DNA from: Pseudomonadota bacterium
GTDB lineage: Bacteria; Pseudomonadota; Alphaproteobacteria; Rhizobiales; Rhizobiaceae
Assembly: GCA_023451735.1 (NCBI GenBank)
Contig: JAEXYH010000055.1
Coordinates: forward strand, 1-64,000
DNA: 64,000 nt
Reading direction: 5' to 3'
Shown here one piece after another: positions 25,858 through 35,074 of the stretch. The position numbers and the translations under genes were made by a program. Under the pieces are notes generated by a model, which saw only the letters and a list, made by a program, of their open reading frames with translations, was not told where the DNA came from and made no database searches. Numbering within the stretch: position 1 is the stretch's first letter; the number at the start of each line of letters is the position of its first letter.

Positions 25858-26964
25858 ATGGCTGAGACAGAAGTTGAAACTACGCCTCTTCTGAAAGAAA
25901 TCTTCAACCGTGATCGGCTGAACCATTTCGCCGGTGAGACAGCAGCTATCCATCCGGATTTCGACGGCGAGCGCTTTCTTCAACTCGCATCCGCGGGATT
26001 GGACGACCTAAGCATCATGCAGCGCCTGAGGCAGATCGCGGTATCTTTCCACGCGACGCTCCCCGGTCCCTACGATAAAAATATCGAGATCCTCTCGACC
26101 CTTGCACCGCGCATCAACCACGGCTTTGCCTCGATCACCTTGCCGGAATATGTAGCGCTTTATGGGCAGGATTACTTCGACCTCTCAATGAAGGCGCTCG
26201 CTTTTTTCACCCGCTTCGGCTCATCCGAATTCGCCATCCGCCATTTCCTCCTGAAGGATATCCCGCGCACGCTTGCCGTGATGCAGAAATGGTCGCAAGA
26301 CGAGAACGAACATGTCCGCCGCCTGTCTTCAGAAGGCTGCCGTCCGCGTCTGCCCTGGTCCTTCCAACTGAAACAACTGATCGCCGATCCCGCGCCGGTC
26401 GCATCCATCCTCGACAATCTGAAGAGCGACCCGAGCCTCTATGTCCGCAAATCGGTCGCAAACCACCTGAACGACATAACAAAAGATCATCCAGACTGGG
26501 TTCTGGAAAAGCTGTCGCATTGGGACCAGACGGATAGCCGCACCGCCTGGATCATGAAACAGGCGCTACGCACCTTGATCAAGAAGGGCGATACCCGCGC
26601 GCTGCATGTCTTCGGCGCAGGGCATAAGGCACAGGTCGAGGTGGAAGCCTTCGCGGTCACGCCATCATCGCTCAGCCTCGGGAGCGCAGTCCAGATCATC
26701 GCGAAATTCACCTCAACCGGCTCCGCCCCGCAGAAACTGATGATCGACTACGCCGTCCATTACGTGAAAAAGACCGGCGGCACATCGAAGAAAGTGTTCA
26801 AGTGGAAGGAGTTGACGCTGGCACCGCATGCAGGCGCAACGCTTACCATCACCCGCCCCATCCGCAACTTCACCACCCGCATCCATTATCCGGGACAGCA
26901 TGTGGTGGAATTCATCGTGAATGGCGAGGTGCTGGGCGAGACCGTGTTTGAGCTCAACACCTGA
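25858..26964 (+). CDS. AlkC-like DNA alkylation repair protein (HEAT-like repeats)
   Basis: 368 residues from ATG 25858. The first 240 residues are helical HEAT-like repeats with the family stretches MQKWSQDENEHVRRLSSEG, RPRLPWSFQLKQLI and YVRKSVANHLNDITKDHPDW. The last 100 residues form a beta-rich immunoglobulin-like domain, as in AlkC-type glycosylases. These enzymes remove 3-methyladenine and related positively charged bases from DNA. The gene stands alone between two terminators and no SOS or Ada site was recognised. Confidence 0.88.
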   Translation: MAETEVETTPLLKEIFNRDRLNHFAGETAAIHPDFDGERFLQLASAGLDDLSIMQRLRQIAVSFHATLPGPYDKNIEILSTLAPRINHGFASITLPEYVALYGQDYFDLSMKALAFFTRFGSSEFAIRHFLLKDIPRTLAVMQKWSQDENEHVRRLSSEGCRPRLPWSFQLKQLIADPAPVASILDNLKSDPSLYVRKSVANHLNDITKDHPDWVLEKLSHWDQTDSRTAWIMKQALRTLIKKGDTRALHVFGAGHKAQVEVEAFAVTPSSLSLGSAVQIIAKFTSTGSAPQKLMIDYAVHYVKKTGGTSKKVFKWKELTLAPHAGATLTITRPIRNFTTRIHYPGQHVVEFIVNGEVLGETVFELNT

Positions 26965-26974
26965 ACAAAAAGAA

Positions 26975-27003
26975 AGAGCACCGCCGGGGCGATGCTCTGA
27001 TTT
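26975..27003. terminator. terminator between convergent alkC-like and helicase genes
   Basis: AGAGCA and TGCTCT arms, with GC-rich inner pairs and one mismatch, are followed by TTTTT on the + strand and an A-rich flank on the other side. It may serve both genes; the helicase stop lies next to it. Confidence 0.65.
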
Positions 27004-29094
27004 TTACTTCCGCTTCTCGAACCCGCCCTTGCCGGCTGGCTTCTTCTTGAAAGGCTTGTCGCCATCCGCCTTGGCAAACGGCTTGTCACCAAAGGTCTTT
27101 TTCTTGAAAGGCTTATCACCAAAAGGCTTGTCGCCGCTTTTCTTGGCAAAATCGCCCTTCGGCTTTTCACCCCAGACATCGTCGTCCATGCGGCGCTCGG
27201 CGCTGGCCTTTTCGCCCTTCGGCTTCCAGTCCTTGCGCGGCGCGTCACCGAATGACTTATCACCATCCTTGAAAGGCTTCTTTTCGCGGAACGGCTTGTC
27301 ACCATAAGCCTTGTCGCCGCGCGGGCCGTCCTTGGCGAAAGGCTTGTCCTTGCGGAAGCCGTCCTTCTTCGGGCCATCCTTCCACGGCTTGTCCATCCGC
27401 GGGCCTTCGCGCTTGGTAAAGCCCTCGTCATCCGTGCCGCGGGAGAACTTGCTGAAGTCCGGCGCAGCATCCAGACGTGTCACGCGGATACCGCGATCCA
27501 TCGTCTTGTCCTTGCCGAGCTTGGCCATGAACTTGTCGGCATGCGCTTCGGCAATCTCGACGAAGGTCTCGTCGGCCTGCATCTTGATCGCGCCGATCTC
27601 GTTCTTGCTGAGATCGCCGCTGCGGCAGATGGTGGGGATCAGCCAGCGCGGTTCGGCGCGCTGCTTGCGGCCGACCGATAGCGAGAACCAAACGGCCGGG
27701 CCGAAATCACCACGCGGCGTCAGCGGCCGTGAAGCCGGATCGCCCTGGCCGCCGTCGCGCGGCTTGCGCGCCTCGAGCGATACGACACTGACATCTTCCG
27801 GCGCTGAATTCTTGCCGCGATAGAGCGAGACGAAAGCGGAGGCGAGCTTTTCGGCGTCGAAACGTTCGATCAGCTTGGCGATCAGCACCTGCTCGTCCTC
27901 ATTGGTCGTCACTTCGGTAAAGATCGGATCGGCGAACAGCCGCTCCTCGTCACGAATGATGACCTCGTCAGCCGAAGGCGGGTTCGCCCAGGTCGGCTCT
28001 ACCTTTGCGCCGAACAGCAGGCGTTCTGCCTTGCGGCGCTGGGTCACCGGCACGATCAGCGCGCTGACGCCCTTGCGGCCCGCACGGCCGGTACGACCCG
28101 AGCGGTGCAGCAGCGTTTCGGAATTGGTCGGAAGATCCGCATGGATGACCAGTTCGAGACCCGGCAGGTCGATGCCGCGAGCGGCAACATCGGTCGCGAT
28201 GCAGACGCGGGCACGACCGTCGCGCATCGCCTGCAGCGCATGGGTGCGCTCGTTCTGGGTCAGCTCGCCTGAAAGCGCGACGACGGAAAAGTTGCGGTTG
28301 GAAAGCCGCGCATGCAGATGGTTGACGGCAGCACGCGTCGAGCAGAACACGATCGCATTCGGCGCTTCGTAATAGCGCAGCACGTTGACGATGGCGTTTT
28401 CGCGGTCGGACGGCGTGACCAGAAGGGCGCGATAATCGATATCGACATGCTGCTTCTGTTCGGCAGCCGTCGCGATACGCACGGCATCACGCTGGTAGCT
28501 CTTGGCAAGCTTGGCGATCGCGGCTGGAACCGTAGCCGAGAACATCAGCGTGCGGCGTTCGTCTGGTGCGGATTCGAGAATGAATTCCAGATCTTCACGG
28601 AAACCGAGATCGAGCATCTCGTCGGCTTCGTCGAGCACGGCCACCCGCACCTCGGACATGTCGAGCGCGTTGCGACGAATATGATCGCAGATACGGCCCG
28701 GTGTGCCGACAACGATGTGGGCGCCACGCTCCAGCGCCCGGCGCTCGTTGCGGATATCCATGCCGCCGACGCAGGACGTGATCACGGCACCGGCTTCGGC
28801 GTAAAGCCAGTCAAGCTCGCGCTTGACCTGCATGGCAAGTTCGCGGGTCGGTGCGATGACGAGCGCCAGCGGCGCGGCGGCGCGGCCGAAATGGTCAGCG
28901 TCTTCAAGCAGTGTCGGCGCCATGGCGATGCCGAAGGCCACCGTCTTGCCGGAACCCGTCTGGGCGGAAACGAGCGCGTCGGATGTGGCGAGCGCCGGGT
29001 CAAGCATGGCCAGCTGAACGGGGGTCAGCGTCTCATAACCACGCTTCTGCAAAGCCTTCGCGATCGCCGGAACGGCGCCGTTGATATCGGTCAT
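27004..29094 (-). CDS. DEAD-box RNA helicase with DbpA-type RNA-binding domain and basic repeat tail
   Basis: 696 residues from ATG 29094. All DEAD-box motifs are seen: AQTGSGKT (I), APTREL (Ia), VLDEADEML (II), MFSATVP (III), RGIDLPGL and HRSGRTGRAG (V-VI). A DbpA-like RNA-binding fold with EPRWLIPTICRSGDLSKNEIG lies near residues 460-540. The last 150 residues are a low-complexity tail of Asp-Lys-Pro-Phe units rich in Gly and Lys, likely an unstructured RNA-binding region. Relatives act in ribosome assembly and cold adaptation. The tail is longer than in E. coli DbpA or CsdA. Confidence 0.92.
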   Translation of the reverse strand: MTDINGAVPAIAKALQKRGYETLTPVQLAMLDPALATSDALVSAQTGSGKTVAFGIAMAPTLLEDADHFGRAAAPLALVIAPTRELAMQVKRELDWLYAEAGAVITSCVGGMDIRNERRALERGAHIVVGTPGRICDHIRRNALDMSEVRVAVLDEADEMLDLGFREDLEFILESAPDERRTLMFSATVPAAIAKLAKSYQRDAVRIATAAEQKQHVDIDYRALLVTPSDRENAIVNVLRYYEAPNAIVFCSTRAAVNHLHARLSNRNFSVVALSGELTQNERTHALQAMRDGRARVCIATDVAARGIDLPGLELVIHADLPTNSETLLHRSGRTGRAGRKGVSALIVPVTQRRKAERLLFGAKVEPTWANPPSADEVIIRDEERLFADPIFTEVTTNEDEQVLIAKLIERFDAEKLASAFVSLYRGKNSAPEDVSVVSLEARKPRDGGQGDPASRPLTPRGDFGPAVWFSLSVGRKQRAEPRWLIPTICRSGDLSKNEIGAIKMQADETFVEIAEAHADKFMAKLGKDKTMDRGIRVTRLDAAPDFSKFSRGTDDEGFTKREGPRMDKPWKDGPKKDGFRKDKPFAKDGPRGDKAYGDKPFREKKPFKDGDKSFGDAPRKDWKPKGEKASAERRMDDDVWGEKPKGDFAKKSGDKPFGDKPFKKKTFGDKPFAKADGDKPFKKKPAGKGGFEKRK

Positions 29095-29239
29095 CAATCT
29101 TGTCTTTCGGAATGTACCGCGCCTGCCGGCGCCTTGGCTGCAACGATCGCAGCCGAACGTTGCGCCGTCCCTAATGAATCCGACGACAAAAGTCAAAGCG
29201 ACTCCGCACAATGCAGGCTCGCGCAGCGCGCAACTGGCG

Positions 29240-29854
29240 TTAAATCCGGCGACCGAGTATCCTTGAACGGATCGAATCCATCGGGAAGGCAGGTCCCGGA
29301 TCCGTCTTGCGTGGCCAGGAAATATCGTCATGGCCGAGCATGTCGAGAAATTTGTAGCGTGCGTGCAATGCATGCGCGACTTCCAGCAACCGGTCCAGTT
29401 GCTGCTGCGGAAAGACATGCCACCCCCTCAGTGGTCCACCGCGCTCGTGTACTGCCTCCATCACTTCGTTTGGCGGGATGACCTGGTTGAACCATGTGAC
29501 GAATTCCCCGCTCGCAAGTTTCCGCAGCAGGCCGCCATTGCAGAGTTCTATGCCGATCGAATGATTGTTGAGGCTAGAAATCTCACCCCATTTGCTTTGC
29601 CCCGCATGCCAGGCAACACGGCTGAACGGCACGATCTGCGCCACCCTGCCGTCGCGCCCGATAAGAAGATGCACTGAGGCTCTGGTTTCCTGATCGCGCG
29701 CCAGCGATTGCAGGTCGGCCTCAAACGAGGCACCTGCCGTATAATGGATGACAAGGAAACGCGGAGTGAGCGCACCACCCATCTTCGACGTACCCTCCTG
29801 CAAAACCTCGGTCTCGGCGGAAACCAACCTGTTGTTCTCGACAGAAAATGGCAT
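29240..29854 (-). CDS. N-acetylmuramoyl-L-alanine amidase (Amidase_2, AmpD-like)
   Basis: 204 residues. Zinc-site motifs LVIHYTAG, VAWHAGQS and GHDDIS, followed by KTDPGPAFPMD, match the AmpD/Amidase_2 family. No signal peptide is seen, so it probably acts in the cytoplasm on recycled muropeptides, although phage-derived relatives also lack one. It is a single gene upstream of the helicase on the minus strand with its own spacer. Confidence 0.88.
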   Translation of the reverse strand: MPFSVENNRLVSAETEVLQEGTSKMGGALTPRFLVIHYTAGASFEADLQSLARDQETRASVHLLIGRDGRVAQIVPFSRVAWHAGQSKWGEISSLNNHSIGIELCNGGLLRKLASGEFVTWFNQVIPPNEVMEAVHERGGPLRGWHVFPQQQLDRLLEVAHALHARYKFLDMLGHDDISWPRKTDPGPAFPMDSIRSRILGRRI

Positions 29855-30035
29855 GAGATCATCCCTCCCCGGAAACCCCGCAGCCGATCGTGCGCAATCA
29901 GTCGTTGGGTCGCCGGGCTTGGCGACACGACGTCATTTCCGAATTGGCACGAAAGCTGGCAGAAAATGGGCATCGCTGCCCATTGCAAGGATGGCACGAA
30001 CCACTATTGATTGCAATCATAACATTTACGCAACC

Positions 30036-31058
30036 TTAAGATACACAAAACACCTTTGCCCGCCGCAGTGTCACGAACCCCACGTCCCCAGCCCTCACCA
30101 CCCGCTCCGGCTCCACATCGAACTCCAGCGCTTCGCCCGCATCCGTCGTCGCCAGCACGCGCCTTCCATCGGCACGGTCGAGCACGCGGGTAATCTCTGC
30201 CGCAATCCCGGGCCCCTCACCCGACCAGTCGATATCGCTCGGCCGCGCATAAAGCTCGCCCCTGCCGTCCGACACACCCGCAGCCTCCACGGAAATCCCG
30301 CCGACATGGGCACGCCCATCCCGCACCTCGGCCGCAATCACATTGGCATCGCCGAGAAACTTCATCACGAAAGCCGATTTCGGGTCACGGCATACCTCCT
30401 GCGGCGTGCCTTGCTGCACAATCTGCCCGTCCTTCAGAATTACCACCCGATCGGCCAGATCGAGCGCTTCTTCCTGATCGTGGGTGACGAACAGCGTGGT
30501 GATCCCGAATTCCGAATGGATCTTGCGCAGCCAGCGGCGCAGGTCGCGCCGCACATTGGCATCGAGCGCCCCGAACGGTTCGTCGAGCAACAACACTTTC
30601 GGATCCACCGAAAGCGCACGGGCAAGCGCCACGCGCTGCCGCTGACCGCCGGAAATCTGTGCCGGGAAACGATCGCCGAGACCTTCCAGCCGCACCAGCC
30701 GCAGCAGATCGGCCACACGCGCATCGATCGTGGCCCGGTCGCGCTTCACTTTCGACACCTTCATGCCGAAGGCGATATTGTCCGCAACCGTCATATGCGG
30801 AAACAGCGCATAGTGCTGAAAGACGAAACCGACGCCGCGGTCGCGAACCGGAATGTCGGTCGCATCCTGATCGCCGAAATGGATCGCGCCGCCATCGGCA
30901 TATTCCAGCCCCGCCACCATGCGCAGGATCGTGGTCTTGCCCGAGCCGGAGGGCCCGAGCAGCGCGACAAGCTCGCCGCTTCCGATATCGAGCGACACGC
31001 CCTTGACGGCCTGAAAGCTCTCGAAGGTTTTGACGACGTTTTCGAGGTGGATCTTCAT
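30036..31058 (-). CDS. cysA: sulfate/thiosulfate ABC transporter ATPase CysA
   Basis: 340 residues. Walker A GPSGSGKTT, signature ISGGQRQRVALARAL, Walker B VLLLDEPFGALD and an H-loop HDQEEALDLADR make up the first 240 residues. The rest is the regulatory TOBE-like part typical of CysA/MalK-type ATPases (LYARPSDIDW). Its start overlaps the cysW stop. It energises import of sulfate through CysT-CysW. Confidence 0.93.
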   Translation of the reverse strand: MKIHLENVVKTFESFQAVKGVSLDIGSGELVALLGPSGSGKTTILRMVAGLEYADGGAIHFGDQDATDIPVRDRGVGFVFQHYALFPHMTVADNIAFGMKVSKVKRDRATIDARVADLLRLVRLEGLGDRFPAQISGGQRQRVALARALSVDPKVLLLDEPFGALDANVRRDLRRWLRKIHSEFGITTLFVTHDQEEALDLADRVVILKDGQIVQQGTPQEVCRDPKSAFVMKFLGDANVIAAEVRDGRAHVGGISVEAAGVSDGRGELYARPSDIDWSGEGPGIAAEITRVLDRADGRRVLATTDAGEALEFDVEPERVVRAGDVGFVTLRRAKVFCVS

Positions 31059-31933
31059 GATGCTTTCTCTGCCGGATTGTCGGTTTTGCGGACGCGGCCA
31101 GCACCCTGGCGCTCAAGCGCCACCTTGGCGATGATGGTGAAGACGGCGATCAACGCCAGGATCGAGGCGGCGGCAAAAGCGCCGGTCGCGTTATAGTCGT
31201 GATAGAGCAGTTCGATATGCAAAGGCAGCGTATTGGTCTGGCCGCGGATATTGCCGGACACGACCGAGACAGCACCAAACTCGCCCATGACGCGGGCATT
31301 GCAGAGGATGACGCCGTAAAGCAGCGCCCATTTCACGTTCGGCAGCGTCACGGAAAAGAAGGTGCGCCAGCCGGACGCGCCAAGCGAGGTCGACGCCTCT
31401 TCCAGATCCCGCCCCTGCGCCTGCATCAACGGGATCAGTTCGCGCGCCACAAACGGGGCGGTGACGAACATCGAGGCGATGATGATGCCCGGAACGGCAA
31501 ACAGGATCTTGATGTCATGCGCATCGAGCCACGGCCCGAACAGCCCCTGCAGCCCGTAGACGAACAGATAGGCGACACCGGCGACGATGGGCGAAACGGA
31601 AAACGGGATCTCGATCACCACGAGCAGAAACCGCTTGCCCCAGAAATCGAATTTGGTGATCGCCCATGCGGCGGCAATGCCGAAGACGGTGTTGACCGGC
31701 ACCGCGATCAGCGCCGCAAGCACGGTCAGCATCACGGCATGCAGCGTATCAGGATGGATGACCGTATCGCGATAAAGCTGCCAGCCCTTCGAAAAGGCCT
31801 CGACGCCGATAATCACCAGCGGCGCGAGAATGACGAAGGCGACGAGCACCAGGACGATGCCGATCAGCGAACGGCGAAACAGCGGGGCATCGCCGACGCG
31901 CGGCGGCTTGCGGCGGGTGGAAACTGTGCTCAT
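31055..31933 (-). CDS. cysW: sulfate ABC transporter permease CysW
   Basis: 292 residues with six predicted helices. The EAA loop is REL-IPLMQAQGRDLEEASTSLGA (read as two segments), and GEFGAVSVVSGNIRGQTNTL is the CysW hallmark near the C-terminus. It starts 4 bases after the cysT stop and overlaps cysA by 4 bases. Confidence 0.93.
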   Translation of the reverse strand: MSTVSTRRKPPRVGDAPLFRRSLIGIVLVLVAFVILAPLVIIGVEAFSKGWQLYRDTVIHPDTLHAVMLTVLAALIAVPVNTVFGIAAAWAITKFDFWGKRFLLVVIEIPFSVSPIVAGVAYLFVYGLQGLFGPWLDAHDIKILFAVPGIIIASMFVTAPFVARELIPLMQAQGRDLEEASTSLGASGWRTFFSVTLPNVKWALLYGVILCNARVMGEFGAVSVVSGNIRGQTNTLPLHIELLYHDYNATGAFAAASILALIAVFTIIAKVALERQGAGRVRKTDNPAEKAS

Positions 31934-31937
31934 GATC

Positions 31938-32762
31938 TCACCCCTTCACCGTGTAACGCAGCGCCCGCGCCTGCAGCCAGTTGGTCACGGCAAGCATGAA
32001 GAAGGCGGCAAGCAGCAGCACGGAGGCGATCGCCGCGGCGGCCTGATAATCGTATTCCTCCAGCCGGATGAAGATCAGCAATGCCGTGATTTCCGTCGAC
32101 ATCGGCTGGTTGCCGGCGATGAAGATGATCGCGCCGAATTCACCGAGGCAGCGGGCAAAGGACAGCGACACACCGGCGAGCAGTGCGGGAGCAAGCAGCG
32201 GCAGGATGACCTTGCGAAAGATCGTCCAGTCTGAACCGCCAAGCGATTGCGCCGCCTCTTCCAGTGCCGGATCGAGATCCTCCAGCACCGGCTGCACCGT
32301 GCGCACGATAAACGGCAGCGAGGTAAAGCACATGGCGATCATGATGCCGATCGGCGTATAGGCCACCTTGATGCCGAAACCTTCGAGCACCGAGCCGAAC
32401 CAGCCGCTATTGGCAAACAACGCGGTCAGCGCAATACCGGCAACGGCGGTCGGCAGCGCAAACGGCAGATCTACCACTGCATCGACAATGCGACGGCCGG
32501 GAAACCGGTACCGGGTGATGACCCAGGCAAGCGAAAGCCCGAAGAACAGGTTGAAGACAGTGGCGCCAAGCGCCGAAAGCACCGTGACGCGATAACTCGC
32601 CATCGAGCGCGACGACGAAACGATCCGCCAGTAATCCTCGAAACCGAGGCTCGCGGCCTTGAATGCGAGCGCCGCCAGCGGCAGCACGACGATCAAGCCG
32701 ACATAAAACAGAGTCACGCCCAGCGATAGCGGCAGGCCGGGCAGGACATTTCGTCGTCTCAC
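31938..32762 (-). CDS. cysT: sulfate ABC transporter permease CysT (CysU)
   Basis: 274 residues from a GTG at 32762. Six helices; the coupling loop has DLDPALEEAAQSLGGSDW, and CLGEFGAIIFIAGNQPMSTE is the CysT signature. It is the first permease gene after the binding-protein gene and is separated from it by a 164-base spacer holding a large palindrome. Confidence 0.93.
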   Translation of the reverse strand: MRRRNVLPGLPLSLGVTLFYVGLIVVLPLAALAFKAASLGFEDYWRIVSSSRSMASYRVTVLSALGATVFNLFFGLSLAWVITRYRFPGRRIVDAVVDLPFALPTAVAGIALTALFANSGWFGSVLEGFGIKVAYTPIGIMIAMCFTSLPFIVRTVQPVLEDLDPALEEAAQSLGGSDWTIFRKVILPLLAPALLAGVSLSFARCLGEFGAIIFIAGNQPMSTEITALLIFIRLEEYDYQAAAAIASVLLLAAFFMLAVTNWLQARALRYTVKG

Positions 32763-32832
32763 GCGGTCGTTTCCTTACTTAATGCAAATCCGGCGAGCCG
32801 AGTGGCCGCCGGTTGGGTGTCGCAACGCTTAA

Positions 32833-32883
32833 CCCCCTCATTCCCGTTCCTCGGGTTTAACCCGAGGAACGGGAATGAGGGGG
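32833..32883. repeat. perfect 25-bp inverted repeat between sbp and cysT
   Basis: Arms at 32833-32857 and 32859-32883 are exactly complementary with one central base, so the RNA can form a very stable hairpin on either strand. No U-run follows in the leftward direction. It lies 43 bases after the binding-protein stop. It probably acts as an mRNA barrier that leaves binding protein in excess of permease. Confidence 0.9.
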
Positions 32884-32926
32884 TGGAGAGGGCAGCCTTG
32901 CTGGAAGACCGCCTTGAGAGGAAAAA

Positions 32927-33910
32927 CTACCGGCTGCCGTAAAGCTTGTCGAGCGTGCCGCCCGAAGCAAAATGCTCGGACTGGATCTTGCTCCAACCGC
33001 CGAACACGTCATCAACCTTGACGAGACGGATCTCGGGGAATTCGCTCTTGAACTCGGCAGCGACCTTTTCGTTATGGACGCGATGGCCGAACTCGGCCGC
33101 AATCTTCTGGCCTTCTTCCGTGTAGAGGAAGTCGAGATAGATCTTGGCCAGTTCTTCGGTGCCGTGCTTCTTGGCAACCTTGTCGACAACGGCAACCGGG
33201 AATTCAGCCAGCAGGCTGACCGACGGAATGACGCTTTCCACCTTGTCCTTGCCGAACTGCTTTTCGATGCCGCGGGTTTCAGCCTCGAAGGTGATCAGCA
33301 CGTCGCCCTGGCCACGCTCGACAAAGGTCGTCGTTGCCGCACGACCGCCGGTATCAAAGACCGGAACGTTGTCAAAAATCTTGGTGATATAGGCCTCGAT
33401 CTTTTCCTGATCGTCCTTGTATTCCTCCTTCGCCCATGCGGTGGCAGCGAGATAGGTGTAGCGCGCATTGCCAGACGTCTTCGGGTTAGGGAAAACGGCA
33501 TGCACGTCGTCACGCGCCAGATCCGCCCAGCCCTTGATGTTTTTCGGGTTTCCGGCGCGCACCAGGAAGGCCGGGAAGGAATAGAACGGCGAGGCATTAT
33601 TCGGGAATGCCTTGGTCCATTCCGCGGAAACAAAGCCGTTCTTTGCGAGAAAATCGATATCGGTGGACTGGTTGAAGGTCACCACATCCGCCTCAAGCCC
33701 CTCGACGATCGAACGCGCCTGTTTGGATGTGCCGGCATGCGACTGGTCGATGGTGACGCCCGGATGGTTCTTCACGAACGCTTCGTTGACAGCGACGAAC
33801 AATTCGCGCGCCACGTCATAGGAGGCGTTGAGCAGTTTCTGCTCCTGCGCAAAGGCCGGCTGCACGAAAAGAGCGGCAATCGCAGTGCCGAGAATGAGGA
33901 GGCGGTTCAT
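32927..33910 (-). CDS. sbp: sulfate/thiosulfate-binding periplasmic protein
   Basis: 327 residues from ATG 33910. A signal peptide ends around LFVQPAFAQEQK. Family motifs are LLNASYDVARELF, QSHAGTSKQARSIVEGLEADVVTFNQ and the sulfate-contact region near GNPKNIKGWADLA. It is the first gene of the sbp-cysTWA operon. No CysB-type or S-box regulatory element was recognised upstream. Confidence 0.93.
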   Translation of the reverse strand: MNRLLILGTAIAALFVQPAFAQEQKLLNASYDVARELFVAVNEAFVKNHPGVTIDQSHAGTSKQARSIVEGLEADVVTFNQSTDIDFLAKNGFVSAEWTKAFPNNASPFYSFPAFLVRAGNPKNIKGWADLARDDVHAVFPNPKTSGNARYTYLAATAWAKEEYKDDQEKIEAYITKIFDNVPVFDTGGRAATTTFVERGQGDVLITFEAETRGIEKQFGKDKVESVIPSVSLLAEFPVAVVDKVAKKHGTEELAKIYLDFLYTEEGQKIAAEFGHRVHNEKVAAEFKSEFPEIRLVKVDDVFGGWSKIQSEHFASGGTLDKLYGSR

Positions 33911-34185
33911 CAAAGGTCTCCGAGGATTAAAGGGTGGCAGAAAACTAACGGCACCACCGCCGGATCGCGAGACACCGCCCTCTCCCGGCGGATTAAGGCA
34001 TAGAATTTTCATCCATTTTTGAAGACATTCGGCAACGGTTTTGCTTCAGCCATATGACAGGCCTTTCTCCCCGCGCGCATAACTCCTACCCGCTTATGGT
34101 TCTGGTGAAAGCCCGGCCAACTCTGTAGGACCCACCCGATAGTGCCCAGCACCGCCCTGAAATCGCCTGCCGAAGTCATCGTCCC

Positions 34186-35052
34186 ATGAAGAACAAGAGC
34201 ATTGGTTATGTCTACGTCCTGTTGGCCATAACCATCTTTGCCGCGCAGGACGGGCTTTCGAAATTCCTTGCTGAAAAATACCCGGTCATCGCCTTCACGA
34301 TGATCCGCTTCTGGGCCTTCGCCGCCTTCGTTATCATTTTTGCCGCCTTTTCGCCCGGCGGTTTGCGCCGGGCTTTTGCCACCCGTCGCCCCTTCTTGCA
34401 AATGCTGCGCGGCCCGCTTCTGATGCTCGAGATCATTCTCGTGGTCTACGCCTTCACCGCAGCGGGCCTTGCCATGACACAGGCGATCATGCAGGCGACG
34501 CCGCTGATCATCACGGTCCTGTCGATCCCGCTTCTGGGCGAAAAGGTAGGCTGGCGGCGCGGGGCCGCCGTCCTGGTCGGCCTCATCGGCGTGCTGGTCA
34601 TCCTCAACCCGGGCGGTGTCGAATTCGGCATCCACCTCATCTGGCCGCTTCTGGGTGCGCTTGCCTTCGGTCTCTACGGCATCGCCACCCGCGCTGTCGG
34701 CCGAGAGGATTCGGCCGTCACCAGCGTTCTCTATACCGGCATTTTTGGTGCCATAGCTGCCACAGCGATCGGCGTCTTCTACTGGACACCCATCGCCATG
34801 GGCGACTGGCCGGCCCTGATCGCGCTCTGCATCTGCGGAACGCTCAGCCACTTCTTCCTGATCAAGGCCTACAGCATATTGAGCGCAGTCGAGGTCCAAC
34901 CGCTGACCTACCTGCAGATCGTCCTCAGCGTCGGTGTCGCCACGTTCTTTTTCGGCGAAACGATCACCATCAACATGGTCATCGGTGCTGTCATCGTCGT
35001 CGCAGCCGGGCTGTTCACCGTCTGGCGGGAGCATCGGCTCGGGATCAAATAA
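34186..35052 (+). CDS. EamA/DMT-superfamily transporter
   Basis: 288 residues with about ten hydrophobic helices in two repeats; the EamA pattern is clear in FLQMLRGPLLMLEIILVVYA and LTYLQIVLSVGVATFFFGE. Substrates of such proteins include amino acids and other metabolites, usually for export. It is divergent from the sulfate operon and convergent with the kinase gene at 35 kb. No adjoining gene hints at the substrate. Confidence 0.88.
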   Translation: MKNKSIGYVYVLLAITIFAAQDGLSKFLAEKYPVIAFTMIRFWAFAAFVIIFAAFSPGGLRRAFATRRPFLQMLRGPLLMLEIILVVYAFTAAGLAMTQAIMQATPLIITVLSIPLLGEKVGWRRGAAVLVGLIGVLVILNPGGVEFGIHLIWPLLGALAFGLYGIATRAVGREDSAVTSVLYTGIFGAIAATAIGVFYWTPIAMGDWPALIALCICGTLSHFFLIKAYSILSAVEVQPLTYLQIVLSVGVATFFFGETITINMVIGAVIVVAAGLFTVWREHRLGIK

Positions 35053-35074
35053 TAAGCCTCCGGCTTCCTTCGCC

